Assembly (NCBI RefSeq): GCF_002210225.1
Contig: NZ_MWUJ01000017.1
Span: 19,130 to 83,129 of the forward strand
Source of the DNA: Geofilum rhodophaeum
GTDB lineage: Bacteria; Bacteroidota; Bacteroidia; Bacteroidales; Marinilabiliaceae
DNA length: 64,000 bases
Reading direction: 5' to 3'
The notes below the pieces were generated by a model. The model ran no database searches. It was not told where the DNA came from and saw only the letters and a program-made list of their open reading frames with translations. Both the position numbers and the translations under genes were made by a program. Every line of letters starts with the position of its first letter. Positions within the stretch are counted from its first letter, which is position 1. Of this stretch, positions 34,679-43,896 are shown piece by piece.

Positions 34679-36541
34679 ATGAAGGATCAGAATGTTATGG
34701 GAAAAAGTTCAAAAGTAATTGAGGTGGACAAAATTGCTGTCCGCTTTTCCGGCGACTCGGGCGACGGAATGCAGCTGACAGGGACCTTGTTTTCACAGAC
34801 CTCAGCGGTTTACGGTAATGATATTTCAACCTTTCCTGATTTTCCTGCTGATATTAGGGCTCCTCAGGGAACCATTGGCGGGGTGTCGGGTTTTCAGGTG
34901 CATTTTGGTCAGGGGGTGAGCACCCCGGGTGACCTGACCGATGTTTTGGTGGCGATGAACCCTGCTGCGCTTAAAGCCAATGTGCGTTTCATGAAACCTG
35001 GTGGTACCATTATCCTGGATGTGGATAGTTTTGATACCAAGGGATTGGAAAAGGCGGGTTATAAAACAGATGATCCCATTGCAGAAGACCAGCTGGATGG
35101 GTATAATCTGATTAAAGCCCCGATTACGACCCTCACCAAAGAAAGCGTTAAGGAACTTGATCTGGACAATAAGAGCGTGTTGCGCAGTAAAAATATGTTT
35201 GCTTTGGGCTTGGTGTATTGGCTTTTTAATCGGCCCATTGCCCATACTCAGGCCTACATTAAAACCAAGTTTGGAAAAAATCCGGCCATTATGCAGGCCA
35301 ACCTTTTGGTGCTCCAGGCCGGATTTGATTATGGCAATAACATTCAGGCGATGACGCCTTCGTACCATGTAAGTCCCTCCGAAAATCGCAAGGGCATTTA
35401 CCGCAATTTAAACGGTAATATTGCCGCAGCCTGGGGTTTGCTTTTGGCTTCGGAAAAGAGTGGTTTGCCTTTGTTTCTTGGGTCTTATCCCATTACTCCT
35501 GCTACCGAAATCCTGCAGGAACTGGCTGCACGGAAGGATTTGGGGGTAAAGGTTTTTCAGGCAGAGGATGAAATTGCCGGAGTTTGTACCGCCATTGGCG
35601 CCAGTTACAGTGGGGCACTTGGGGTCACTTCCACCTCTGGTCCCGGTTTGGCACTTAAAACGGAGGCCATTGGCCTGGCGGTTATGGCTGAGCTGCCTTT
35701 GGTGGTGGTGAATGTTCAACGTGGCGGACCCTCTACAGGTTTACCTACGAAAACCGAACAGTCGGATCTGCTGCAGGCACTCTTTGGTCGTAATGGCGAA
35801 AGCCCGGTAGTTGTAATGGCTGCCAGTACGCCGGTCAACTGCTTCGATTATGCTTTTTATGCCGCCAAGATAGCCCTGGAACATATGATTCCGGTTATTT
35901 TACTGACCGATGGTTTTCTGGCCAATGGTACGCAACAATGGCGAGTGCCCGATGAGGGCGACTTTCCGGCAATTGAGGTCCCCAGAACACGTCAAAAGCC
36001 AGGGGAGTTTCAGCCCTACCTGCGTAACGAGGATAAATTGAATCGCGACTGGGTGGTACCGGGTATGAAGGGCTATGAGCACCGGATTGGAGGTCTTGAA
36101 AAGGATGCAGTGAGCGGCAATATTTCGCACGACGGTCCCAATCACCACCTTATGGTGAGTCTGCGCCAGCAAAAGCTGGAGCGGGTGGCCCATTTTGTTC
36201 CTGCCCTTGAAGTGGTAGGCGATGCTTCTGCCGATTTACTTGTTGTAGGCTGGGGCGGCACTTTCGGTCATCTGTTTGCTGCGGTGGAGGCCTTGAATAA
36301 GGAGGGGCGAAAAGTCGCGTTGGCACATTTCAACTACATCAATCCCCTGCCTTTGAATACTGCTGAGCTGCTGGGGCGCTACAAGAAGATTGTGGTTTGC
36401 GAATTGAATATGGGGCAGTTTGCCGGATTTTTACGGATGAAGCACCCTCAGTTTTCTTATGAGCAGTTCAATAAGGTGGAGGGACAGCCTTTTACCGTGC
36501 AGGAACTTAAGGAACAGTTTGTTAAACTAATGGAAGCTTAG
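34679..36541 (+). CDS. korA: 2-oxoacid:ferredoxin oxidoreductase, fused gamma-alpha subunit
   Basis: 620 residues. Gamma domain at about 15-200 (VRFSGDSGDGMQLTGTLFSQTSA, FPDFPADIRAPQGTIGGVSGFQ), then the alpha (pyrimidine-binding and core) domain from ~230 (GNIAAAWGLLLASEKSGLPLFLGSYPITPATEIL, QAEDEIAGVCTAIGASYSGALGVTSTSGPGLALKTEAIG). With KorB it oxidatively decarboxylates a 2-oxoacid, probably 2-oxoglutarate, reducing ferredoxin; reversible in anaerobes. Substrate assignment is by family. korB starts 5 nt later. Confidence 0.93.
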   Translation: MKDQNVMGKSSKVIEVDKIAVRFSGDSGDGMQLTGTLFSQTSAVYGNDISTFPDFPADIRAPQGTIGGVSGFQVHFGQGVSTPGDLTDVLVAMNPAALKANVRFMKPGGTIILDVDSFDTKGLEKAGYKTDDPIAEDQLDGYNLIKAPITTLTKESVKELDLDNKSVLRSKNMFALGLVYWLFNRPIAHTQAYIKTKFGKNPAIMQANLLVLQAGFDYGNNIQAMTPSYHVSPSENRKGIYRNLNGNIAAAWGLLLASEKSGLPLFLGSYPITPATEILQELAARKDLGVKVFQAEDEIAGVCTAIGASYSGALGVTSTSGPGLALKTEAIGLAVMAELPLVVVNVQRGGPSTGLPTKTEQSDLLQALFGRNGESPVVVMAASTPVNCFDYAFYAAKIALEHMIPVILLTDGFLANGTQQWRVPDEGDFPAIEVPRTRQKPGEFQPYLRNEDKLNRDWVVPGMKGYEHRIGGLEKDAVSGNISHDGPNHHLMVSLRQQKLERVAHFVPALEVVGDASADLLVVGWGGTFGHLFAAVEALNKEGRKVALAHFNYINPLPLNTAELLGRYKKIVVCELNMGQFAGFLRMKHPQFSYEQFNKVEGQPFTVQELKEQFVKLMEA

Positions 36542-36546
36542 GACTT

Positions 36547-37563
36547 ATGAGTGAAGTACAGGAATATACCTTTGTTGATTTTAAAAGCGCTCTGAATGTG
36601 CGCTGGTGTCCGGGTTGTGGCGATCATGCCATTCTTAATACCGTGCAAAAAGCCATGGCCGAGTTGCAACTGAAGCCCGAAGAGGTTGTGGTGGTTTCCG
36701 GAATTGGTTGTTCTTCCCGCTTTACCTATTATATGAGTACCTTTGGTTTCCATACCATTCATGGACGTGGTTCGGCCATCGCATCGGGGGTAAAGGTGGC
36801 CCGACCCGATCTTAAGGTGTGGCACATCACCGGGGACGGTGATGCGCTGGCTATTGGCGGAAATCATTTCATTCATACGGTTCGTCGTAATGTGGATTTG
36901 AACATCATTCTGTTTAATAATCAAATTTATGGTCTGACCAAGGGGCAGTATTCACCTACCTCCAAGCATGGGTTTGTTTCTAAGAGCTCGCCTTTTGGAA
37001 CGGTGGAGCAGCCTTTTCGTCCCGGGGAACTGACTCTGGGAGCCAGGGGGCATTTCTTTGCGCGAACCATCGATCGGGAGTTGAAGCTTTGTGTAGATGT
37101 CTTTAAGGCGGCCGATCGCTTTGAGGGGACTTCGGTGGTAGAGGTGTTGCAGAACTGTGTCATTTTTAACGATAAAACGCATCAGGCCATTACCGATAAG
37201 GAGTTTAAAGACGACCGGACCATTTTGTTGGAACACGGTAAGCCGATGATCTTTGGCAAAAACAGGGACAAGGGCCTGATGCTTGAAGGTCTTACGCTAA
37301 AGGTGGTTCAGTTGGGGGTGAACGGGGTGGAGGAAAAGGATCTTTTGGTGCACGATGCTGAGTGCACCGACAGCACCATGCACCTGAAGCTGGCCACTAT
37401 GGAGTATCCCGAATTTCCGGTGGCGCTGGGGGTTATTCGCAGTGTTAAAGGAGCTGTTTATAACCGGGATGTAGAAGCACAAATTCAGGAGGTGCAACAA
37501 AACAGTCCTGTGAAGAGCTTCCGTGATTTGGCTACACGCGGAAATGTATGGGAAGTGAAATAG
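36547..37563 (+). CDS. korB: 2-oxoacid:ferredoxin oxidoreductase, beta subunit
   Basis: 338 residues with thiamine-diphosphate site (HITGDGDALAIGGNHFIHTVRRNVDLNIILFNNQIYGLTKGQYSPTS; the GDG...NN motif) and cysteines RWCPGCGDHAI and GIGCSSR that hold the [4Fe-4S] cluster. Its partner KorA is immediately upstream. No separate ferredoxin-like delta subunit is nearby, as usual for two-subunit KorAB. Confidence 0.95.
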   Translation: MSEVQEYTFVDFKSALNVRWCPGCGDHAILNTVQKAMAELQLKPEEVVVVSGIGCSSRFTYYMSTFGFHTIHGRGSAIASGVKVARPDLKVWHITGDGDALAIGGNHFIHTVRRNVDLNIILFNNQIYGLTKGQYSPTSKHGFVSKSSPFGTVEQPFRPGELTLGARGHFFARTIDRELKLCVDVFKAADRFEGTSVVEVLQNCVIFNDKTHQAITDKEFKDDRTILLEHGKPMIFGKNRDKGLMLEGLTLKVVQLGVNGVEEKDLLVHDAECTDSTMHLKLATMEYPEFPVALGVIRSVKGAVYNRDVEAQIQEVQQNSPVKSFRDLATRGNVWEVK

Positions 37564-37596
37564 CTTTTTGACAGGGGCAGGGAATGTGGGCACGCG

Positions 37597-37632
37597 TTTT
37601 GTACCGCTGTTTTCATTTTTTCAATATCTTTG
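37597..37632 (+). promoter_or_regulatory. Promoter giving a near-leaderless porin mRNA
   Basis: TTTG at 37598-37601, 23-nt spacer (slightly long), exact -7 TATCTTTG at 37625-37632. The porin ATG is at 37639, 7 nt after the -7 element, so transcription should start at or next to the start codon. Confidence 0.5.
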
Positions 37633-37638
37633 CCCTGC

Positions 37639-39648
37639 ATGAGAAAATTGCTCTTATTTACTACCTTAATGCTGTTGCTTGCGGGCTTTGCTGCAGCGCA
37701 GGGCGACAGGGAACAGACCATCGGGGGGCGCGGAGCTGCCCCCGGAGGAGCGAATGCTTCATCTGCTGCTCCCGGTCCACAGATAGCGCATAAGATTCGT
37801 TCCTGGCAACTGCTGGATTTGGGCACGCGTGCCGACAGTCTGTCTCCGGACACCCTGAGCACCGGTTTTCAGGTGCACAGTCCCGCCTATCGTGCTGCTG
37901 TAGCCAACGTGCAGTTGGGCAACCTGGGTTCGCCCTGGATGCCTGCTGTGGTGTCGAAACTTCCGGTTGCCCGTGGTTTTTTGTTTACGGAGAGTTTGGG
38001 CGGTTTTTTTAAAGGTCCGGAAGAATGGCGTTGGTACAACACCACCACGCCTTATACCAATTTGTATTACCAGAACGGGGGGCCCAAGCGTCGCTCCGAA
38101 GAAGTGGTGGGTATTTTGTTTACGCAGAATATCAACCGTTTGTGGAATGTGGGCTTTCAGTACGATCTGATTTCGTCTATAGGTCGTTACGATGCACAAA
38201 AATCAGATAGTCGGCATTTTCGTTTTTTCTCCTCGTACTCGGGTGAGCGTTATGAATTGCATTCTGCTTATGTGTACAATAAAACCGATCACCTCGAAAA
38301 TGGGGGGGTAATGGATGAGGATTATGTGCTGAATCCGGAAGATTATGATTTCGGCCGGGAAGAAAACATTCCTGTTCAGTTTTATACCGCTTCGAACCGT
38401 ACGGACAACCATCAGTTGTATCTGAATCAGGCGCTTGATATTGGCAATCTTACTGTAAGCCGGCGTGAAGGGGAGTCGGCGGTTCTTCCTGTGGGTACAG
38501 CCATTCACACCTTGCATGTTGATCGAAGACGACGGGTGCATCGAATCGATGACTTGGGCCGTTATTTTGGCGGTGAAGGGGATGATTTTTACCCTAATGT
38601 TTATGTAGATACGGAACGGACTTTCGACAGGGTTTATGAAACCAGTGTTCAAAACTCGCTGCAGCTTAAGTTTAATGAGGAGGCCAATGCGCTTTTGCGC
38701 TTTGGCTTAAGGGGTTTTGTGACCAACGAGGTGGAAAGGTTGCGTTATCCCGCGCGGGGATACATTGAGGAGGACGGCGAGCGTCTTCCAGTAATGCTTG
38801 AGGGGGACACTACGCTGACTACCACGCTGGTGGGTGGTCAACTCTTTAAGAATTTGGGCGCGCATTTTCGTTGGAATGCCGGGGCGCGTTTTTATTTTCA
38901 AGGTTACCGCAGTGGGGATACTGAACTGACCGGGGCCCTTAATTCTTCTTTTGGCCTGGGCCGGGATACGGCACAAGTGGAGGCTTATGGCGGGATGTAT
39001 TTGAATACGCCCGGCTTTTTTGAGGAGCACTATTTTTCGAATCATTTTGCCTGGGAGGAGCGATTTGATAAAGTACAAACGCTTAAGCTAGGTGGTGCTG
39101 TGAAATTGCCGGGAAGGCGACTGAGTTTGTCTGCCGAAGGACGGGTCATTAACGATTATGTTTTTTGGAATGAGGAAGCCCTTCCGGAACAGACTTCAAC
39201 GGTGCTTTCGGTGTTGGAGATTCGGCTTTATAAGCATTTTTCGGGTGCTGGCTTCAACAGTCGCAATACGGTGTTGTATCAAATGAGCAGTCAGCAGCGT
39301 ATTCTGCCCCTGCCGGAGTGGGCCATTTACAGTTCCAATTACTATGAAAATGTATTGTTTAAGGTGCTGCATTTTCAGTTGGGCTTTGATTTTCGCTACA
39401 ACTCTTTGTGGTATGCGCCGGCCTATATGCCGGCTACAGGGCAGTTTTATGTTCAAAACGAGCAACAGGTTGGCGATTATCCCTTTGTCGATGTGTTTTT
39501 GAATATGCAGTTGAAGCGTGCACGGATTTTTGTTAAAATGGATCATGTCACGCAAGGGCTTACTTCCAACCAATATTTTCATACGGCCTTTTACCCTGCA
39601 AATCCGCGAGGCCTGCGCTTTGGGGTGTCGTGGAATTTTTACGACTAA
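37639..39648 (+). CDS. Putative outer-membrane porin (PF14121-like)
   Basis: 669 residues from ATG 37639 (a TTG at 37630 is inside the promoter). Signal peptide KLLLFTTLMLLLAGFAAAQ, then a low-complexity Gly/Ala/Pro linker, a short plug-like region and many beta-strands with aromatic girdles through to GLRFGVSWNFYD. Matches the 'putative porin' family of Bacteroidota by length, YNTTTPYTNLYYQNGG and RARIFVKMDHVTQGL near the C-terminus. Substrate is unknown. Confidence 0.85.
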   Translation: MRKLLLFTTLMLLLAGFAAAQGDREQTIGGRGAAPGGANASSAAPGPQIAHKIRSWQLLDLGTRADSLSPDTLSTGFQVHSPAYRAAVANVQLGNLGSPWMPAVVSKLPVARGFLFTESLGGFFKGPEEWRWYNTTTPYTNLYYQNGGPKRRSEEVVGILFTQNINRLWNVGFQYDLISSIGRYDAQKSDSRHFRFFSSYSGERYELHSAYVYNKTDHLENGGVMDEDYVLNPEDYDFGREENIPVQFYTASNRTDNHQLYLNQALDIGNLTVSRREGESAVLPVGTAIHTLHVDRRRRVHRIDDLGRYFGGEGDDFYPNVYVDTERTFDRVYETSVQNSLQLKFNEEANALLRFGLRGFVTNEVERLRYPARGYIEEDGERLPVMLEGDTTLTTTLVGGQLFKNLGAHFRWNAGARFYFQGYRSGDTELTGALNSSFGLGRDTAQVEAYGGMYLNTPGFFEEHYFSNHFAWEERFDKVQTLKLGGAVKLPGRRLSLSAEGRVINDYVFWNEEALPEQTSTVLSVLEIRLYKHFSGAGFNSRNTVLYQMSSQQRILPLPEWAIYSSNYYENVLFKVLHFQLGFDFRYNSLWYAPAYMPATGQFYVQNEQQVGDYPFVDVFLNMQLKRARIFVKMDHVTQGLTSNQYFHTAFYPANPRGLRFGVSWNFYD

Positions 39649-39657
39649 GGATTGCTG

Positions 39658-39687
39658 TTTGCAGGTCGTTTTTTTCTGCTAACTTTG
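39658..39687 (+). promoter_or_regulatory. Promoter for the MltF-like gene
   Basis: TTTG (39658-39661), 18-nt spacer, exact -7 TAACTTTG (39680-39687). Predicted 5'UTR about 35 nt to ATG 39730. Confidence 0.6.
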
Positions 39688-39729
39688 CTGGCTACATGTA
39701 TTTACGACTTCTTGTCTAAATCTTTTTGT

Positions 39730-41157
39730 ATGGGAAAACTTTACTTTGCGAGCTTGATTTTATTGGCTCAGATTGTGGGCGCTTGTAGCGGAGGCGGAGG
39801 CGGACGAAAAGTGTCGGAGCCGGAAGCTGTGGCAGTGGCCGATTTGCCCCAAATTTTAGAGAGTGGTAAAATACGGGTGGTAACCAATTACAATTCCACC
39901 AATTATTTTGTATATAAGGGTCAGCCCATGGGCTACCAATTTGAGCTGCTGCAAGCTTTTGCCAACTTTATGGGGGTGCAACTGGAGGTTACGGTAAACA
40001 ATGATTTACAGAGTAATTTTGAGGCTTTGCAGAAGGGGCACATCGATATCATTGCCAGCAGTCTGGCAGTCACCCGGGAAACCGAAAATATGGTGGCTTT
40101 TACCGAGCCGCACAGTTTCAGTCGGCAGGTGCTGGTTCAGCAGGCTTATACGCCCGATCAGCTGGGTTCTATGAGCATCACTTATAACCGACTGATTAGG
40201 AATCAGCTCGACCTGGGTGGCAAGAGTGTTTATGTTCAAAAAGGCTCCGCTTTTGTTCAGCGTTTGCGCAGTTTGTCGAATGAAATTGGCGACAGCATAC
40301 ACATTGTGGAGATACCTGATTATGAAGTGGAACAGTTGATTGAGCTGGTGGCCGAGGGCGAGATTCCCTACACGGTATGCGATGAGAATCTGGCGCGGGT
40401 GAATCTCAATTTTTTTCCAAACCTGGACGTGGGCACGGCTGTAAGTTTTCAGCAAAAGCAAGCCTGGGCAGTTAATAAAGGGGCCGTAGAATTGTTGAAT
40501 GCCGTCGATAATTGGATGCTGGGCTTTAAACGAACTGCCCAATATCAGCGGGTGTATCAGAAATATTTTCTGAACAGGCGCTCGGTTCACCTGGTTGATT
40601 CTGACTTTCATTCGGTAAAGGGGGGACAGGTTTCGGTTTACGATGACCTGATTCGGGAAGAAAGTGCCCAATTTGAATGGGACTGGCGCTTGATTGCCTC
40701 CATTATTTATCAGGAGTCCCGTTTTATTCCGGATGCCGAAAGTTGGGCCGGAGCGCTGGGGCTGATGCAGCTGATGCCTCAGACTGCCGACCGCTTTGGG
40801 GTGGAGACCCTTACCTCGCCCAGGGAAAACATTCGTGGCGGCATGCAATTGTTGCAATGGCTCGATGAGCGTATGGCCTTGCGTGTTGAGGAGCCGGAGG
40901 AGCGCTTAAAGTTTGTTCTGGCTTCTTATAATGTGGGTATCGGGCATGTTCTGGATGCCATGCGACTCGCTGAGAAATACGGAAAGGATCCCAAGCTGTG
41001 GGACAATAATGTGGATTACTACATTCTGAATAAGTCGCATCCCAAATACTACAACGATCCGGTGGTGGAGTTTGGTTACTGTCGCGGCGAAGAACCCTAT
41101 CACTACGTTAGAGAGATTCTGGAGCGCTACGAGCATTACAGGAACGTAATGCGTTAG
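39730..41157 (+). CDS. mltF: MltF-like lytic transglycosylase lipoprotein with solute-binding domain
   Basis: 475 residues from ATG 39730, which puts the lipoprotein signal right: LYFASLILLAQIVGAC with lipobox VGAC, followed by a flexible GGGGG. Residues ~35-270 are a type-3 solute-binding domain (GKIRVVTNYNSTNYFVYKGQPMGYQFELLQAF, DIIASSLAVTRETENMVAFTEP), residues ~300-450 an SLT domain with catalytic Glu in IIYQESRFIPDAESWAGALGLMQLMPQTA and LASYNVGIGHV. It cleaves murein to 1,6-anhydromuropeptides. It converges on the Nudix gene with a 50-nt overlap. Confidence 0.92.
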   Translation: MGKLYFASLILLAQIVGACSGGGGGRKVSEPEAVAVADLPQILESGKIRVVTNYNSTNYFVYKGQPMGYQFELLQAFANFMGVQLEVTVNNDLQSNFEALQKGHIDIIASSLAVTRETENMVAFTEPHSFSRQVLVQQAYTPDQLGSMSITYNRLIRNQLDLGGKSVYVQKGSAFVQRLRSLSNEIGDSIHIVEIPDYEVEQLIELVAEGEIPYTVCDENLARVNLNFFPNLDVGTAVSFQQKQAWAVNKGAVELLNAVDNWMLGFKRTAQYQRVYQKYFLNRRSVHLVDSDFHSVKGGQVSVYDDLIREESAQFEWDWRLIASIIYQESRFIPDAESWAGALGLMQLMPQTADRFGVETLTSPRENIRGGMQLLQWLDERMALRVEEPEERLKFVLASYNVGIGHVLDAMRLAEKYGKDPKLWDNNVDYYILNKSHPKYYNDPVVEFGYCRGEEPYHYVREILERYEHYRNVMR

Positions 41158-41788
41158 CCCAATAGGGTGTTCTTTGGTTGAAGATCTCAATCAGCTCGCT
41201 GAGGATCATTGCTGTGGCTCCCCAGATGTGGCGGCCGTTGGCATCGTAATAAGGGGCCTCAATGGGTGGGGCCGCCGGATATTCAATGGTTTTGGTACGC
41301 CTGGGCTGGTCCAGTAAGGCGGCCGCCTTAACTTCAAGTACTTCATTCACTTCATACGGGTCGGGCTGAAAATGCAGGGTGTCCTTGTGAAAGCCTACCT
41401 GGGGGACCACAATGAAATTGCTGTAGGGAATAAAAATTTCACTCAGTGTTCCCAAATATTGAACCCCCCGTGTATCGATCCCCAGTTCTTCTCTTGTTTC
41501 CCTGAGGGCCGTGTCCCAATGGTTGGGGTCGCAGGGCTCGCATTTTCCGCCGGGGAGACTGATTTGTCCGCTGTGGGGACCTTCGTAAACGGGACGCTGA
41601 ATAAAGGGGATGTATAAGCCATCCTGGCCCGGGTAAAGCAGTATGAGGACACTGCTCTGGCGCGGTCTGCCCCGCTCACTAAAATAGGTGGGTGGCAGCG
41701 GACGTGCCGATGGGGCCATTTTTGCGTGGGCCCTGGTTCCGGGAAGTGGTTCTTGCAGAGCTTTGCGTAGCGCGGTTTGCCAGGACAT
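41108..41788 (-). CDS. Nudix hydrolase, CoA pyrophosphatase-like (NudL type)
   Basis: 226 residues from ATG 41788 (an upstream extension to 41911 would cross the promoter and terminator). Nudix box GGKCEPCDPNHWDTALRETREELGID (Gx5Ex7REUxEExGU pattern, with Cys-Glu-Pro before the catalytic helix); upstream SSVLILLYPGQDGLYIPFIQRP and HSGQISLPGGK match the CoA-diphosphatase signature. Cleaves CoA-type pyrophosphates; exact substrate inferred. Its 3' end overlaps mltF by 50 nt (tail-to-tail). Confidence 0.88.
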   Translation of the reverse strand: MSWQTALRKALQEPLPGTRAHAKMAPSARPLPPTYFSERGRPRQSSVLILLYPGQDGLYIPFIQRPVYEGPHSGQISLPGGKCEPCDPNHWDTALRETREELGIDTRGVQYLGTLSEIFIPYSNFIVVPQVGFHKDTLHFQPDPYEVNEVLEVKAAALLDQPRRTKTIEYPAAPPIEAPYYDANGRHIWGATAMILSELIEIFNQRTPYWANALRSCNARSAPESL

Positions 41789-41823
41789 GCTTTTTTTGTT
41801 TGATGCGGTGGTGGCTGTTGCTG

Positions 41824-41831
41824 CAAAGTTA
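41824..41831 (-). promoter_or_regulatory. -7 element TAACTTTG for the Nudix gene
   Basis: Exact TAnnTTTG match on the minus strand, 35 nt upstream of ATG 41788 and just downstream of the lolE terminator. Confidence 0.5.
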
Positions 41832-41864
41832 CAAAATTGTGGACAGCTCTCCATTGTTAAGAAT

Positions 41865-41898
41865 AAAAAAGCCGCCGACTCACGTTTGCGTCGGCGGC
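41865..41898 (-). terminator. Intrinsic terminator after the LolC/E-type gene
   Basis: Minus strand: GCCGCCGAC / GTCGGCGGC 9-bp stem, 10-nt loop, then six T. Lies ~75 bp after the permease stop. Confidence 0.88.
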
Positions 41899-41974
41899 TC
41901 CTTTGTCCCATTATTAATTTAAACCATTATACTTATTATAAAAAGTATGCCAAAGATGGTTTGTACGGTGTTTT

Positions 41975-43261
41975 TTATTCCAGACGCAAGGCTTTTACCG
42001 GAGAAATGCGGGCGGCCAGATAGGAAGGACCGATCATCATCAGGAAGATGGCCATCAGTGCGCCAATGTTAAGCAGTATAATGTGGTGCAGGGGCAGTGC
42101 GATGGGAACGGTATCTAAAAAATAATTGGCCGGGTCGAGACGAGCCCAACCCAGTTGTTTTTGCAGCATAGCCAAGCCCAGGCCGAGCGCATTGCCCCAA
42201 AGGAGTCCTTTCAATGCTATTCGGGTGGCCAGATAAATAAATATTCGTCGCAGGGGCCAGTCTGCCATCCCCAGAGACTTGAGCAGGCCAATCATATTGG
42301 TGCGTTCGAGGATGAGGATAAGGAGACCGGATATCATATTGAAGCCCGCAACCAGGACAATCAGCAGGATGATGACCGCAATGTTCATATCCAGGAGATC
42401 GAGCCAGCCAAAAATTTGAGGCTGTGTTTGGCGGATGGTTTGCGTGCGCAACAGGTTGCCATGGTCAGAGAGGTAATCTGCAGTTTCGTCGTACACCGCC
42501 TGGCCCAAAAGATCCATCTGGTCAAAGTCCTCCAAGACAATCTCATAGCCTGCGATTTCCTCTTCCTGCCAGCCATTAAGTCTTTGAAGAATGCGCAAAT
42601 CGGTGATGGCGAAACGCTTGTCGAAGTCGGGCAAATGGCTGTTAAAAAGACCACAAACCTTAAACCGCCTGATGCGAATTTGTTCCTGAAAAAAATACAT
42701 AAACACCTCGTCGCCCACCTGGATCTGCAGCAGTTGGGCCAAGGTCTCTGACAACAGAAGGTCGTTGCTTGTTCCGGTGCTGTCGGTGAGGGGCAGTTGC
42801 CCAGCTGTTAGGATGTTCTCCAGAAAGTCGGTCCGATAATCTTTACCGATCCCCTTTAGCACCAAACCCTGTATTTCGTTGTCGGTTTTGAGTAAACCTG
42901 GTTTGGTGATGAAGCGCTGCACATTCTGAATGCCACTTATTGCACTCAGGCGCCCATGCAGCAGGCTGTCGTGCGTTATTGGGTTGCTTTCAAAACTCTG
43001 ATTGAAGTCGTAATTGACCACCTGAATGTGGCTGCTGAAACCACTAACCCTTTCTCTGATTTCCTTTTTAAAGCCGTTGCCTATCGCCAGGGAAAGCAAC
43101 ATAACAGCAACACCCAATACGATGCCTGCGGTGGCTACTTTAATTACAGGACCCGCAAAGCGTTTTCCCGAAATGCCTCCCGAATGGATGCGCTCAGCGA
43201 TGAAGTATTCTGCTTTTTGGGTGGCCCGCCTGGTGGAGGGGCGACTGTGGTTTTTAGTCAT
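41975..43261 (-). CDS. ABC transporter permease, LolC/LolE (FtsX) family
   Basis: 428 residues, four membrane helices in the FtsX/MacB layout: one at ~40-65 (VIKVATAGIVLGVAVMLLSLAIGNGF), a large periplasmic domain (~70-285), then three near 290-320, 340-365 and 385-415, ending PVKALRLE. Typical of lipoprotein-releasing LolC/E permeases that feed the outer membrane. The ATP-binding partner LolD is not in the window. Confidence 0.9.
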   Translation of the reverse strand: MTKNHSRPSTRRATQKAEYFIAERIHSGGISGKRFAGPVIKVATAGIVLGVAVMLLSLAIGNGFKKEIRERVSGFSSHIQVVNYDFNQSFESNPITHDSLLHGRLSAISGIQNVQRFITKPGLLKTDNEIQGLVLKGIGKDYRTDFLENILTAGQLPLTDSTGTSNDLLLSETLAQLLQIQVGDEVFMYFFQEQIRIRRFKVCGLFNSHLPDFDKRFAITDLRILQRLNGWQEEEIAGYEIVLEDFDQMDLLGQAVYDETADYLSDHGNLLRTQTIRQTQPQIFGWLDLLDMNIAVIILLIVLVAGFNMISGLLILILERTNMIGLLKSLGMADWPLRRIFIYLATRIALKGLLWGNALGLGLAMLQKQLGWARLDPANYFLDTVPIALPLHHIILLNIGALMAIFLMMIGPSYLAARISPVKALRLE

Positions 43262-43287
43262 GCCGTTGCAGCAAAGTTGGTTTCCTG

Positions 43288-43295
43288 CAAAGTTA
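43288..43295 (-). promoter_or_regulatory. -7 element TAACTTTG for the LolC/E-type gene
   Basis: Exact match on the minus strand, 26 nt upstream of the ATG at 43261. No TTTG at the -33 distance. Confidence 0.4.
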
Positions 43296-43318
43296 GCAAA
43301 AAAAATCAGCAGCAGGTC

Positions 43319-43666
43319 TTATGCCGGAGCTTGGTAATGCAGCACTTCCACCGCTTCCATAGTAATGATTCCTCCGGCCCCGGCTTTGTCCATCAGCCTG
43401 CGAACAATATCCGAAAAATCTTTCAGTCGTTCGGGGTAGTCCACCAGCTGAATGTGCATGGGGGCGTCTTCTGAAAGGGAGAATACTTTTACACTGTGTG
43501 CATTGCTGCCTGCGCCATAACTGAGTAAACCCTTACAGACGGTGGCTCCTGAGAGTTTGTATTTTTTGGCAGCGAAAACGATGGCTTCGTAGAGGGGGCG
43601 TTGGTAAACCTGATCGTTTTCGCCCACTATAATATTAAGTCTGCTGGTTGCTCCGGATAGATTCAT
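43319..43666 (-). CDS. DUF190 domain protein
   Basis: 115 residues from ATG 43666 (TTG at 43687 is less likely). DUF190 pattern: RLNIIVGENDQVYQRPLYEAIVFAAKKYKLSGATVCKGLLSYGAG, KVFSLSEDAPMHIQLVDYPERLKDF, GGIITMEAVEVLHY. PII-like ferredoxin fold, likely trimeric, cytoplasmic. In many genomes DUF190 is paired with the fluoride channel CrcB; no crcB is seen here, so its partner is unknown. Confidence 0.9.
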   Translation of the reverse strand: MNLSGATSRLNIIVGENDQVYQRPLYEAIVFAAKKYKLSGATVCKGLLSYGAGSNAHSVKVFSLSEDAPMHIQLVDYPERLKDFSDIVRRLMDKAGAGGIITMEAVEVLHYQAPA

Positions 43667-43800
43667 GTTTGGCGCTTTTAGTTTCAAGTCAAGTTAGCAA
43701 TACCCCGTGATAATTTCAAGCGCAGTTGTCAAAATGTGTTTTCGACATAAAAAACTTAAAAAAGCCCAAAAAAAACCAAGCATATTTAACGAGGGGCGAC

Positions 43801-43830
43801 TTGTTTCTATGCAGAATATTCTTAATTTTG
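43801..43830 (+). promoter_or_regulatory. Promoter for the EF-G2-like gene
   Basis: TTG (43801-43803), 19-nt spacer, exact -7 TAATTTTG (43823-43830). Predicted 5'UTR about 60 nt to ATG 43897. Confidence 0.6.
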
Positions 43831-43896
43831 AAGACGTAGCCTTACAAATACGTTTTTTACTGACGCTCGTTTATTAACCTTTTTAAATGTTTTGCC

